Below are positions 7,472 to 14,936 of a stretch of 20,040 nucleotides of DNA, one piece after another. Below the pieces are notes generated by a model. It saw only the letters and a list, made by a program, of their open reading frames with translations. It did not search any database and had not been told where the DNA came from. The first letter of the stretch is position 1. The number at the start of each line of letters is the position of its first letter. The stretch is from an uncultured Allobaculum sp. (lineage in GTDB: Bacteria; Bacillota_I; Bacilli_A; Erysipelotrichales; Erysipelotrichaceae). The position numbers were made by a program, and so were the translations under genes. The stretch lies in contig CAJTLE010000042.1 of NCBI GenBank assembly GCA_910577085.1, forward strand, positions 1 through 20,040, in the 5' to 3' direction.

Positions 7472-8818
7472 TTACTTACCCAGACAGTAATTGGAAAATA
7501 GCGTATCCAGCAGATCCTCACGATGGACTTCACCGAGAATCTCTTTTAAATGGTTATGGCTGGATTCGATATCGATTTCAATCAGATCCGGCTCAATTCC
7601 TGCTTCCATGGCAGACTGGGCCCGAAGCAGATCCGCTCTGGCCTGTTCGAGCAGACCGATCTGACGTTCGTTGGAAAGACGTGGCTTCCACACCAGAGAA
7701 TCCGTATCAAAGTAAGATTCAAGGGCTTTTTCCAGTGCATCCATTTTCTTTTCTTTGGCAGAAATTGAAACGACTGGATCAAGGCCGATCTTAGTCGGAT
7801 CAAAAGCCAAAGGCAGATCGTTTTTATTGAGCAGAACAATCCGCTTGCGATCCTGCGTTTTTTCTAACAGGTCATAATCTTCTTTTTCGAGTGGCCTTGA
7901 ACCATCAAGAACTAAAAGCACCAGATCAGCCGCTTCCAGCGACTGACGGCTTTTATCAATGCCGATCTGTTCAATCTTATCGGCACTTTCCCGAATACCC
8001 GCCGTATCGACCAGATTGAGCGTAAATCCGCCCACCCGCACCCGGCCTTCGACCAGATCACGCGTGGTGCCCGCAATGTCGGTGACAATGGCTTTTTCTT
8101 CATCCAACAAAGCATTCAACAAAGAACTCTTTCCGACGTTTGGCTTGCCGACAATGACGGTCTGGATGCCATCCTGCACCATAACGCCCTGTTTGGAGCG
8201 TTTGAGCAGATCCTCCATCCGTTCAAGCAGGGCTTTAGAGCGGGGAAGCAGAGTCTCTGCAGTTAACTGTTCTGCATCCTCGTATTCAGGGTAATCAATA
8301 TTGACTTCAATGTTGGCAATCAGATCCATCAGATCATCAATCAAAGGTTCAAGCAGCTCACGGATCTGTCCGCGAATCGAATAAATGGCCTGTTTGCGCG
8401 AAGAATCGGTAGAAGCTTCAATCATATCTTCAACGGCTTCTGCCTGTGACAGGTCAATCCGCCCATTGAGAAAAGCCCGCTGGGTAAATTCCCCTGGTCT
8501 TGCCATACGGGCTCCATGACTGAGCACCAGCTTTAAAATTTCACGGGTAACCAATGGTCCGCCATGGGCGTTGATCTCAACGCTGTCCTCAGCGGTATAG
8601 GATTTTGGTCCTTTAAACACACTGACCAGAACTTCATCGACCGGCTGATCCTCATCCATGATGTAGCCATAATTAATGGTATGGCTGGCTGCCTTGGTCA
8701 GATCCCGGCTGAAAATTGAATTGGCAATCGCAATCGCATCCGGGCCGGAAAGCCGGATAATGGAAACAGCAGACTCCGCAAGGGGAGTTGCGATGGCCGC
8801 AATGGTATCATCAAACAT
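7472..8818 (-). CDS. mnmE: tRNA uridine-5-carboxymethylaminomethyl(34) synthesis GTPase MnmE
   Basis: A 448-residue GTPase that, with MnmG, installs the (carboxymethyl)aminomethyl group on wobble U34 of tRNAs reading split codon boxes (Lys, Glu, Gln, Leu, Arg, Gly). The N-terminal formyl-THF-binding domain contains the family sequences GGPLVTREIL and RPGEFTQRAFLNGR (107-120). The inserted G domain has G1 GKPNVGKS (224-231), G2 TTRD (251-254), G3 DTAG (271-274) and G4 NKND (331-334). The chain ends in the invariant CLGK with Cys445. Length is standard and no key residue is missing. ATG 8818 is chosen because AGAAAGGA lies seven bases before it and the family starts here; an in-frame ATG at 8863 lacks both. 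A short hairpin (8841-8855) lies in its leader. Divergent from tsaC. Confidence 0.97.
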   Translation of the reverse strand: MFDDTIAAIATPLAESAVSIIRLSGPDAIAIANSIFSRDLTKAASHTINYGYIMDEDQPVDEVLVSVFKGPKSYTAEDSVEINAHGGPLVTREILKLVLSHGARMARPGEFTQRAFLNGRIDLSQAEAVEDMIEASTDSSRKQAIYSIRGQIRELLEPLIDDLMDLIANIEVNIDYPEYEDAEQLTAETLLPRSKALLERMEDLLKRSKQGVMVQDGIQTVIVGKPNVGKSSLLNALLDEEKAIVTDIAGTTRDLVEGRVRVGGFTLNLVDTAGIRESADKIEQIGIDKSRQSLEAADLVLLVLDGSRPLEKEDYDLLEKTQDRKRIVLLNKNDLPLAFDPTKIGLDPVVSISAKEKKMDALEKALESYFDTDSLVWKPRLSNERQIGLLEQARADLLRAQSAMEAGIEPDLIEIDIESSHNHLKEILGEVHREDLLDTLFSNYCLGK

Positions 8819-8840
8819 GGAAATCCTTTCTGGAAACAAA

Positions 8841-8877
8841 GCCTGAAGATCAGGCTGGTTCACTTTTCTTTAATATA
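8841..8877 (-). promoter_or_regulatory. Possible mnmE -10 box and leader hairpin
   Basis: TATATT (minus strand, 8877 to 8872) could be a -10 box, although no good -35 is seen. Downstream, AGCCTGA and TCAGGCT form a 7-bp hairpin with a 3-base loop (8840-8856) between this box and the ribosome binding site. Confidence 0.3.
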
Positions 8878-9125
8878 CCTGAATTCGCAAAGACAAGCTT
8901 TTGGCACGTCAGTGGAAATACGTGGTTCACTGCCAGCGCGAAGAAAACCGTGCTGCCGGATGATGTTGAGTTAGAATACATCCTCAGATGAACAGATGCA
9001 CGGAATCAACAAACCGGACAAACAAGACAAATAAAAGAAAAGACAATCCAATGGAGAACAACGAAATTCCCATGGCGGGCACCCCAGAACGGAAACAATC
9101 AGAGCAGAAATGGAGGAATTCATTC

Positions 9126-9740
9126 GTGAAAGAATATCAGGCCGATCAGATCGAACAGATGGCCAATGCCCTTAAAGAGGGTCAGATCCTTGCCTTTCCA
9201 ACCGATACGGTTTATGGAGTCGGCACAATTTATGGCGATGCCGATGCGCTGAGCCGCTTAAAACAGATCAAACACCGCCCGGAAACCAAACCAATCCCCA
9301 TGATGGTCTCCCGCCTGGAAGCCATTGAACCAATTGTTGAAGTCAATGAAATGGCACAGGTTCTGGCCGATGCCTTTTTACCCGGTGCTTTAACTTTGAT
9401 CATGCCATTGAAGGAGAACGTTGACCGCCGCTGGACCAATGACAAAGATACCGCAGCCGTACGCATTCCAAACGCCCCTGTTTTATTGAAAATTATGGAT
9501 CAGCTGGACCGGCCATTAATGGTGACTTCGGCCAATATCTCTGGTGAACCAGCCGCACTGACCAAAAAGGAAGCCATGGATATGCTCCCTGGACTGGATG
9601 GCATTCTGGATGGAAGCTGTCACGATCTGCAGGCTTCGACGATTATTGACTGCACGAAAGAAGAACCTGTTGTTTTACGTCAGGGCCCGATTTCCAAAGA
9701 ACAGATTGACCAGGCCTGGAAAGAAGGAAAAAAGAAATAG
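9126..9740 (+). CDS. tsaC: L-threonylcarbamoyladenylate synthase (TsaC/YwlC, YrdC domain)
   Basis: A 204-residue enzyme that makes threonylcarbamoyl-AMP from Thr, bicarbonate and ATP, the first step toward t6A at position 37 of tRNAs reading ANN codons. YrdC-domain motifs are present: PTDTVYG (25-31), the basic set Lys49/Arg51/Lys55 in KHRPETKP, PGALT (86-90), TSANISGEPA (134-143), STIID (171-175) and VLRQG (183-187). It lacks the extra C-terminal domain of Sua5, so it is the short TsaC type. GTG 9126 is preferred because GGAGG (9112-9116) lies nine bases before it and this gives the usual length. In-frame ATGs at 8988 and 9051 would add a 46- or 25-residue polar N-terminus with no good ribosome binding site, but are not excluded. 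It precedes lysS on the same strand. Confidence 0.93.
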   Translation: MKEYQADQIEQMANALKEGQILAFPTDTVYGVGTIYGDADALSRLKQIKHRPETKPIPMMVSRLEAIEPIVEVNEMAQVLADAFLPGALTLIMPLKENVDRRWTNDKDTAAVRIPNAPVLLKIMDQLDRPLMVTSANISGEPAALTKKEAMDMLPGLDGILDGSCHDLQASTIIDCTKEEPVVLRQGPISKEQIDQAWKEGKKK

Positions 9741-9899
9741 GCAGGGTGGACTGGAAAAGTTCCAGAGAACCCCATCCAAGTCCCACCCAGACCGGCTTGT
9801 GTTCTATCTCTGATCCACGCCTGAATCCCTTGAACAGGCACTCTGCAAAGCCACTGTAAGCCTGTGCGGAATTCTTTTTCGCCCGGATTCAGGTGGGAT

Positions 9900-9928
9900 T
9901 TGACAGACGCATCAAAACTTCTTAATGT
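9900..9928 (+). promoter_or_regulatory. Candidate lysS promoter
   Basis: A perfect -35 TTGACA (9900-9905) is followed after 17 bases by TAATGT (9923-9928), a poor -10. Transcription would start near 9935, giving a leader of about 80 bases. Confidence 0.45.
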
Positions 9929-9948
9929 AAAACAGATAAGTCGACAAT

Positions 9949-9990
9949 AACCAGAGCATCCAGGGCATAAGGATGAGATCTGGTTGTTTT
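9949..9990 (+). terminator. Terminator-like hairpin in the lysS leader (possible attenuator)
   Basis: AACCAGA (9949-9955) pairs with TCTGGTT (9979-9985) and CATCC (9957-9961) with GGATG (9971-9975), followed directly by GTTTTA. It lies downstream of the candidate lysS promoter and ends about 30 bases before the start codon. It could be the tsaC terminator or a conditional attenuator of lysS. Confidence 0.5.
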
Positions 9991-10014
9991 ATACAGACAG
10001 AAAGGAGACCCGAA

Positions 10015-11631
10015 ATGAGTCAGAAAAATACTGGCGGCGTGAAACTGACAGAACAGGAAAAAGTCAGACGCCAGAAGATGCAGGATCTGCGCGATATGGG
10101 TGTAGATCCATTTGGTCATGCTTACCATCGAACACACAAAACCGGCGATATTGTACCGGTCTATCAGGATAAAACCAAAGAAGAATTAGAAGAACTCCAG
10201 ATCCCTGTAAAGGTTGCTGGTCGTATCATGACAAAACGCCGGATGGGTAAAGCCGGCTTCATGCACATTCAGGATCTGGATGGACAGATTCAGATTTACA
10301 TCCGTAAAGATACAGTCGGTGACGAACAATACGAACTGTACAAGAAAAGCGATTTAGGTGATATCGTCGGCATCGAAGGCGTGCTGATGAAAACCGATCA
10401 TGGTGATCTCGCAATTCGTGCAAAAGAATATACCCATCTGACAAAAGCTCTTCGTCCACTTCCAGAAAAATATCATGGCCTGACTGACGTAGAAGAACGT
10501 TTCCGTCGTCGTTATGTGGATCTGATCATGAATGAAGATGCCCGCCGCATTGCGGTCACTCGTCCTCGTATCATCCGTGCCATCCAGCATTATCTTGATG
10601 GTCAGGGATTAATTGAAGTCGAAACCCCAGTTCTGAACACCATTCTTGGTGGTGCAGCTGCGCAGCCATTCGTTACCCACCACAATACATTAGATATTGA
10701 TATGTATCTGCGTATCGCCACTGAGCTGAACCTGAAACGTCTGATCGTCGGCGGTATGGAAGGTGTATATGAAATCGGTCGTCTGTTCCGTAACGAAGGC
10801 ATGGACCAGACTCACAACCCTGAATTCACAACATTCGAAGCCTATGTAGCCTACTCCGATCTCGAAGGCATGATGGACCTGATTGAAGGTCTGATGCGCT
10901 CTGTTGCGCAGGAAGTTCTGGGCACTCAGGTCATCACTTACCAGGGAACAGAAATCGATCTGTCCAAACCATTTGCGCGCGTTCGCATGAACGATGCCGT
11001 TCTGGAAAAAACAGGCATTGATTTCGAGAAGATTACAGACTTTGACGAAGCTGTCTGTCTGGCCAAAGAACATGACATCGAACTGGAAAAGAAACACAAC
11101 TCCATCGGTCATATCCTGAGCCTGTTCTTCGAAAAATACGTAGAAGAAACTATCGTTCAGCCAACCTTCGTTTACCACTATCCAATCGAAATCTCCCCAC
11201 TGGCTAAAAAGAATGCCGAAGATCCACGTTTCACTGACCGTTATGAACTGTTCATCAAAGGTCATGAATACGCCAATGCATTCTCGGAGCTGAATGATCC
11301 AATCGACCAGAAAGAACGTTTCGTTAAACAGCTCGAACTGCGTGAACTGGGTGATGATGAAGCCAACGATATGGATATCGACTACGTTGAAGCCCTTGAA
11401 TACGGCTTACCGCCAACCGGTGGTGTAGGTCTTGGTGTCGACCGTCTGGTGATGCTTCTGACTGACCAGTCTTCCATCCGTGAAGTTCTCTTATTCCCAA
11501 CCATGAAACCACTGGCTTCGGAAAAGAAGGACAAGAAAGACAAGAAGTCCAAAGACGTCAAAGAAATCAAAGAAACCAAAGAAGAGAAAGAAGCAGTAGA
11601 AACCGTTGCTGAAATCATCAACGAAGGCTAA
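10015..11631 (+). CDS. lysS: Lysyl-tRNA synthetase (class II) with Lys/Glu-rich C-terminal tail
   Basis: A 538-residue class II enzyme that charges tRNA-Lys with lysine. The N-terminal OB-fold anticodon-binding domain shows VKVAGRIMTKRRMGK and FMHIQDLDGQIQIYI. The catalytic core has motif 1 around GLIEVETPVL, motif 2 RNEGMDQTHNPEFTTFE and motif 3 GVGLGVDRLVML. The core ends at FPTMKPL near residue 500, where most bacterial enzymes stop. Here 38 more residues follow, with 11 Lys in the first 26 and many Glu, ending EIINEG; this looks like a charged helix or disordered tail. ATG 10015 has AAAGGAG eight bases upstream; an in-frame ATG at 9973 lies inside the leader hairpin and has no site. The gene follows tsaC and ends at its own terminator. 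Confidence 0.96.
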   Translation: MSQKNTGGVKLTEQEKVRRQKMQDLRDMGVDPFGHAYHRTHKTGDIVPVYQDKTKEELEELQIPVKVAGRIMTKRRMGKAGFMHIQDLDGQIQIYIRKDTVGDEQYELYKKSDLGDIVGIEGVLMKTDHGDLAIRAKEYTHLTKALRPLPEKYHGLTDVEERFRRRYVDLIMNEDARRIAVTRPRIIRAIQHYLDGQGLIEVETPVLNTILGGAAAQPFVTHHNTLDIDMYLRIATELNLKRLIVGGMEGVYEIGRLFRNEGMDQTHNPEFTTFEAYVAYSDLEGMMDLIEGLMRSVAQEVLGTQVITYQGTEIDLSKPFARVRMNDAVLEKTGIDFEKITDFDEAVCLAKEHDIELEKKHNSIGHILSLFFEKYVEETIVQPTFVYHYPIEISPLAKKNAEDPRFTDRYELFIKGHEYANAFSELNDPIDQKERFVKQLELRELGDDEANDMDIDYVEALEYGLPPTGGVGLGVDRLVMLLTDQSSIREVLLFPTMKPLASEKKDKKDKKSKDVKEIKETKEEKEAVETVAEIINEG

Positions 11632-11694
11632 AGCTTCCTTTTGAGCGGATCTTTGCAGAGCTCAGATCCACCCGATAAAAATGTATGAACCATC

Positions 11695-11729
11695 AAGGTC
11701 GTCAGAAATGTGTCTGGCGGCCTTTTTCA
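11695..11729 (+). terminator. Intrinsic terminator of lysS
   Basis: A 12-bp stem (11695-11706 with 11713-11724, two G-U pairs on the plus strand) with a six-base loop is followed by a T run. The wobble pairs fit transcription on the plus strand. Confidence 0.9.
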
Positions 11730-11771
11730 ATGCCTTTGAAAAGTTTGAAGAGGGAAGAGTCCCGTGACCAC

Positions 11772-11800
11772 GAAAAAACCAGACCTCACAAGAAGTCTGG
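11772..11800 (-). terminator. Intrinsic terminator of the NADAR-like gene
   Basis: On the minus strand CCAGAC pairs with GTCTGG (11795-11800 and 11779-11784) and is followed by six T (plus-strand A tract 11773-11778). It lies about 70 bases beyond the stop codon at 11872. Confidence 0.7.
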
Positions 11801-11871
11801 CAAAAAGCTAAGAAGGGATGGACGGGGGACAGATAAGGCAAGAAAGATGTCCATGCGTTTTTGAGCAGGGA

Positions 11872-12753
11872 TCAGGCTTTCTTGCAGTTGAACTCCACAA
11901 AGTCTTTGGTCAGCGTTTTGGGGCCGGAAACTTTAAAGCGGATGACATAGCTGGTTGGGGTTTTACGGATGACTTCACCCACACCAATCGTTGGATGAGA
12001 AACAAAACTGCCAACCGGGAAGGACTGACGGCGTTTGTCTGACCGCAGTTCGTTGAGCTGCAAAGGACCTTCCTTTTTCTGGGACTGCTCTTTGATCTCT
12101 GTAATATCCTGCGCCATCATGATCTTTTTAAAACCCTCAAACGTCCGGGCTTCTTCAAGCAGATTGAGTCTGGCCAGGGAATTGAACACGGCGCAGGCGC
12201 GTGCCTGGTTGTTTGTTCCTTTGTTTGGGTTGAATTCAATGTCACAAAATGCATCGGTCTTTTTGACCTTATCGGCAAGACCTGGATTTTCCAGCAGGGC
12301 CGTGAGGTAGAGCCATTGATAAAACAGGAAGTTCGGATTGACCGGATACTGCTCTTTTTCCATCGTAAAAGAGACCAGATCACCAGAGTCTAACAGTCTT
12401 GGATCGGCCAGGGCTTTATTTGGCGTGACCCCAAGCAGATCGACGTATGGACCGCCATGACGGAACGTCTTTGAAGACTGATAAATATTTTCAACCGGGA
12501 ATTCTTTGCGTAAACTTGGAAGCCGGCGGGTCAGATTGAACGGTGAGAGTTTGACACCGGCTGGATCGTCTGATTTGGTCGAGACTTCCAGAATTTTTCC
12601 TTCAGGATGTTTTTCTTTCCACAGACTTTGTAACGTCGCGGAATTTTTCTTTTTTTGAGCCGCAACCTGACCCGCTGCCCAGTCAAACTCGAAATTTTCG
12701 ACGGTATAGAAAGGGCGGGAAAGCTTTGGCATATATACAGGACGGGTACTCAT
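11872..12753 (-). CDS. DarT1-associated NADAR-like protein with extra C-terminal SH3-like domain
   Basis: A 293-residue protein. Residues 1-212 match my memory of the NADAR antitoxins found beside DarT1 toxins: RPVYMPK at the start, AAQKKKNS (31-38), ILEVSTKS (54-61), GVKLSPFNL (66-74), YQSSKTFRHGGPYVDLLG (91-108), FYQWLYLTALL (144-154) and DIEFNPNKGTNNQARA (171-186). Known members remove ADP-ribose that DarT1 puts on guanine in DNA. Residues 213-245 are a charged linker. Residues 246-293, starting PVGSFVSHPTIGVGEVIR, resemble the small SH3-like domains of CarD/TRCF or the UvrD/PcrA C-terminus. No DarT gene is adjacent: the upstream gene encodes TPRs and lysS lies downstream. The start lacks a usable ribosome binding site (AAGGG is one base from ATG), while TATAAT sits six bases before it. 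A solitary DNA or nucleotide ADP-ribosyl hydrolase is inferred. Confidence 0.72.
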   Translation of the reverse strand: MSTRPVYMPKLSRPFYTVENFEFDWAAGQVAAQKKKNSATLQSLWKEKHPEGKILEVSTKSDDPAGVKLSPFNLTRRLPSLRKEFPVENIYQSSKTFRHGGPYVDLLGVTPNKALADPRLLDSGDLVSFTMEKEQYPVNPNFLFYQWLYLTALLENPGLADKVKKTDAFCDIEFNPNKGTNNQARACAVFNSLARLNLLEEARTFEGFKKIMMAQDITEIKEQSQKKEGPLQLNELRSDKRRQSFPVGSFVSHPTIGVGEVIRKTPTSYVIRFKVSGPKTLTKDFVEFNCKKA

Positions 12754-12759
12754 GCCCTT

Positions 12760-12765
12760 ATTATA
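12760..12765 (-). promoter_or_regulatory. -10 box placed for a leaderless NADAR-like transcript
   Basis: A perfect TATAAT on the minus strand is followed by six bases and then the ATG, so the A of the start codon would be about +1. The -35 region (CCGGTT at 17 bases) is poor, which keeps confidence moderate. Confidence 0.4.
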
Positions 12766-12788
12766 AGGCGCAAACAGAAACCAACCGG

Positions 12789-12829
12789 TTTAGCGCTCCT
12801 GTCATCAGCGAAAGCTGACGGGAGCGCGA
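12789..12829 (-). terminator. GC-rich hairpin with GAAA loop
   Basis: GCGCTCC and GGAGCGC (outer arms near 12793 and 12821) continue into GTC/GAC and AGC/GCT around a GAAA tetraloop, about 14 pairs with a small bulge. There is no clear T tract on either strand. It lies between the TPR gene and the NADAR-like gene and may insulate them or protect the 3' end. Confidence 0.45.
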
Positions 12830-12842
12830 TCGAGAGCAGGAC

Positions 12843-12879
12843 AAAGAAAAAGACCAGCGCTAGGAAAGCGTCTGGTCTT
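12843..12879 (-). terminator. Terminator overlapping the stop codon of the TPR gene
   Basis: On the minus strand AAGACCAG-(A)-CGCT pairs with AGCG-CTGGTCTT (12872-12879 with 12850-12857; inner arms 12867-12870 with 12858-12861), followed by CTTTTTCTTT. The TAG stop codon (12862-12860) lies at the inner end of the 3' arm, so the hairpin uses the last codons. Confidence 0.8.
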
Positions 12880-14473
12880 GCATGTGATTATGAATCTTTT
12901 CAAGACGATCGGCATACAGGGCATAAAGTCTGTCATCGTCAAGCAGGCGGGCAAGGGCATCGGTCGCCGTTGCACGTGTTTCTTCGTCCTGATCGAGAGA
13001 TTGCAGCGCCTTTTCAAAGATATCGAGCAGTTCGGCTCCTTTCTGGCGCAGTGTTGTCTCGTCATAGACACCAAACAGATTGAGCAGCACCGCTAACAGT
13101 GAACTTTGCGCAAGCATGTCTTCCGGCCAGAGCTTGAGGTAGGCCCGGTAGCCTTCCACAGATTTCTCATACAGCTCCACGGCTTTGGCGGGGTTGCTTT
13201 CGACTTCCAGATTTCCCAGCTCGTTTTGAACAGAGGCAATACAGAACAGGAAAAACTTCGGGTCTTTAAACACACACCGCTCAAACTCATCGAGCGCCTG
13301 CTCATAGAGCTGACGCTGGCTGACATCGCCGGCGAGTTTTGGATCATAACAATACGCTGCATAGTAGGCTGTGCGGGCCAGATACTCTTTGGTTGCGGCC
13401 GGAAAGCGGGTCAGATATTGGGTCTGAAGCTTCCAGGCATCAAAGAGTTTGATAAACGGGTTATACTTCGGATTTTCGGAATACAGCTCGCAAAGGCCGC
13501 TGATGTATTCCATCCGGCTTTCCCAGTACAGGCGTAATGGCATGTCAATCTTGTCTGCGATCGGTTTGGCTTTCTCTAAAATCTCTTCTGCCTGAGACAG
13601 GTTGTCCTGAAGAGCATAAAAGTTGGCCATAGACATCAGAATTTCGAGCCGGTAGCCATCGAGATCGAAAATCTGATCATCCTGGATCTCCTCAATGGAT
13701 TTCCAGGCCTGTTCATAAACAGAAGCGGCTTGGTCCCAGTATTCAAACTGTTCATAGACATCCGCAAGGTTGTTCAGTATTAATGCTTTTCTAAGCATAC
13801 GCCAGTTTTGCGGACAGGAATCTAAAAGCCGTAAGGATTCCCCATAGGACTGGACTGCCTTTTTTAAGTCCCCTTTTGCGGAATACAGATCTCCGCAAAG
13901 CAGCCAGGCTTCGCAGCGGATTCTTCCTGTTGATGCTTTTTCTTCACCTCTGGCCAGTCGCAGGGCCAGATCAAGAGCACCATTCAGGTCACCCCTTTCA
14001 TAGTCGAGCAGGGCGCCATAAAACAGGCGATCGCCATCTGAACCGTTAACCGGGTTCTCGAGAACCTCATTGTACCAGTGAGCAGCTTGATCCAGCTGCC
14101 CGGTCTGGGTGAAGTAATGCGTCAGCCGCAGCCTGATTTTATTGGAAAGATCAGGAGAATCGGAAAGCTCAAGAGCCTTGCGATAGTCCTGTTCTGCCTT
14201 TTTCCAGGCGTACACGGAACTGTGACAGATCCCGGAATTAAACCAGTCGGCGGCGCTTTTTTCATCTTCAGGGATCGAATCCAGCAGGGCAAGGGCCTTG
14301 GAAAAGTGCAGCAGCTCCATTTCCTGGCGGATTTCGCTATGAAGGTTCTTCACGGTTTTAGGATAAATCATTTTGAAAGTTTTTAAAATGGTCGAAACCA
14401 CAAACAAACGAAAAAAGAATGAAATCGGATCGAACAGCACACTCTCCCGATTCTGGCTATTGGTTTGGTGCAT
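12860..14473 (-). CDS. Tetratricopeptide-repeat (TPR) protein
   Basis: A protein of up to 537 residues made almost entirely of paired helices of the TPR kind, for example AWKKAEQDYRKALEL, DLKKAVQSYGESLRLL, YWDQAASVYEQAWKSI, NPAKAVELYEKSVEGY. Such repeats bind other proteins; there is no enzyme motif, signal peptide or C-terminal effector domain that I can see. The start is uncertain. The longest form (ATG 14473, GGGAAA about eight bases upstream) begins with a hydrophobic, AT-rich stretch FFFRLFVVSTIL that looks unlike the rest. ATG 14371 (MIYPKT) and ATG 14320 (MELLHF) are alternatives without a well-spaced ribosome binding site. It follows the FemAB-like gene and precedes the NADAR-like gene on the same strand, each bounded by a terminator, so they are probably separate units. 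Confidence 0.75.
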   Translation of the reverse strand: MHQTNSQNRESVLFDPISFFFRLFVVSTILKTFKMIYPKTVKNLHSEIRQEMELLHFSKALALLDSIPEDEKSAADWFNSGICHSSVYAWKKAEQDYRKALELSDSPDLSNKIRLRLTHYFTQTGQLDQAAHWYNEVLENPVNGSDGDRLFYGALLDYERGDLNGALDLALRLARGEEKASTGRIRCEAWLLCGDLYSAKGDLKKAVQSYGESLRLLDSCPQNWRMLRKALILNNLADVYEQFEYWDQAASVYEQAWKSIEEIQDDQIFDLDGYRLEILMSMANFYALQDNLSQAEEILEKAKPIADKIDMPLRLYWESRMEYISGLCELYSENPKYNPFIKLFDAWKLQTQYLTRFPAATKEYLARTAYYAAYCYDPKLAGDVSQRQLYEQALDEFERCVFKDPKFFLFCIASVQNELGNLEVESNPAKAVELYEKSVEGYRAYLKLWPEDMLAQSSLLAVLLNLFGVYDETTLRQKGAELLDIFEKALQSLDQDEETRATATDALARLLDDDRLYALYADRLEKIHNHMQDQTLS

Positions 14474-14936
14474 AAATCAAGTTTCCCATATGTAAAATTC
14501 AATCAATTCGGATACTGCAGAATAGCTTTGTGAGATATGGTTTATATTTCATAAACGCACATTTGATTTAGTTTTATGAAAAAACGCCGGCCCGATAAGG
14601 ACGAATATCCTGATAACGGACCGGCATTTGGCTGCACTCTGTTTGGTTTGAAACAGGAGGCGAACAGGGAATTTCTATCCAAAAATTCCGCTTGAGTACG
14701 AAATAAATGAATTAATCGGTTAATCAAACGGTGAATAAAACTGCAGAATTCCGAGGGTGAGAAAACTGAATTGCGACAGAAAAGTTCTGCTTATGATTAT
14801 TTAGTTCGTACGGAATTAAACAAACTTACTGCAGCGGCAACAGAAATTTTCCTTATGATCGTTTGCCTGAGTCTTGCAAAACGGTTGATTTTTTCAGACC
14901 GGGCTGTCTGTTTTCTGGATGAAACTGGAATTCTGA
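14474..14936 (-). other. 463-base gap with serial hairpins ending in a terminator
   Basis: On the minus strand, after the FemAB-like stop codon, about 300 bases contain GGAATTT/AAATTCC and CTGTTT/AAACAG hairpins before a strong terminator (14578-14625); the TPR gene starts about 105 bases later. A possible promoter (TTGTTT, 18 bases, TAATCA) lies near 14790-14820. On the plus strand a TTG-started frame of 75 codons (14771-14998) runs into the antisense of the FemAB-like gene and is probably chance. This could be a long 3' UTR, a small RNA, or a TPR leader. Confidence 0.4.
14578..14625 (-). terminator. Strong intrinsic terminator downstream of the FemAB-like gene
   Basis: GCCGGTCCG (14625-14617) pairs with CGGGCCGGC (14594-14586) on the minus strand, with a second AGGA/TCCT helix inside, then TTTTTT. 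One pair is U-G on the minus strand but would be C-A on the plus strand, which fixes the direction. Confidence 0.9.

Larger units (their letters stand above)
9741..10014 (+). other. lysS leader and promoter region with folded RNA elements
   Basis: The 274 bases between tsaC and lysS contain a long-range pairing CCTGAATCC (9820-9828) with GGATTCAGG (9885-9893), enclosing ACAGGC/GCCTGT (9834-9839, 9860-9865). These precede a promoter at 9900-9928. A second hairpin (9949-9985) lies after the promoter. No T-box consensus is present in the leader. Confidence 0.5.

Noticed and set aside
7216..7794. 192-codon plus-strand frame
   Set aside because: Antisense to the start of the DUF1622-like gene and the end of mnmE, both of which have clear family motifs.
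9738..9760. AGGGTGG just after the tsaC stop codon, like the T-box core
   Set aside because: The following bases (ACTGG) do not give the T-box ACCGCG, it lies before the likely lysS promoter, and no specifier-type stem is evident.
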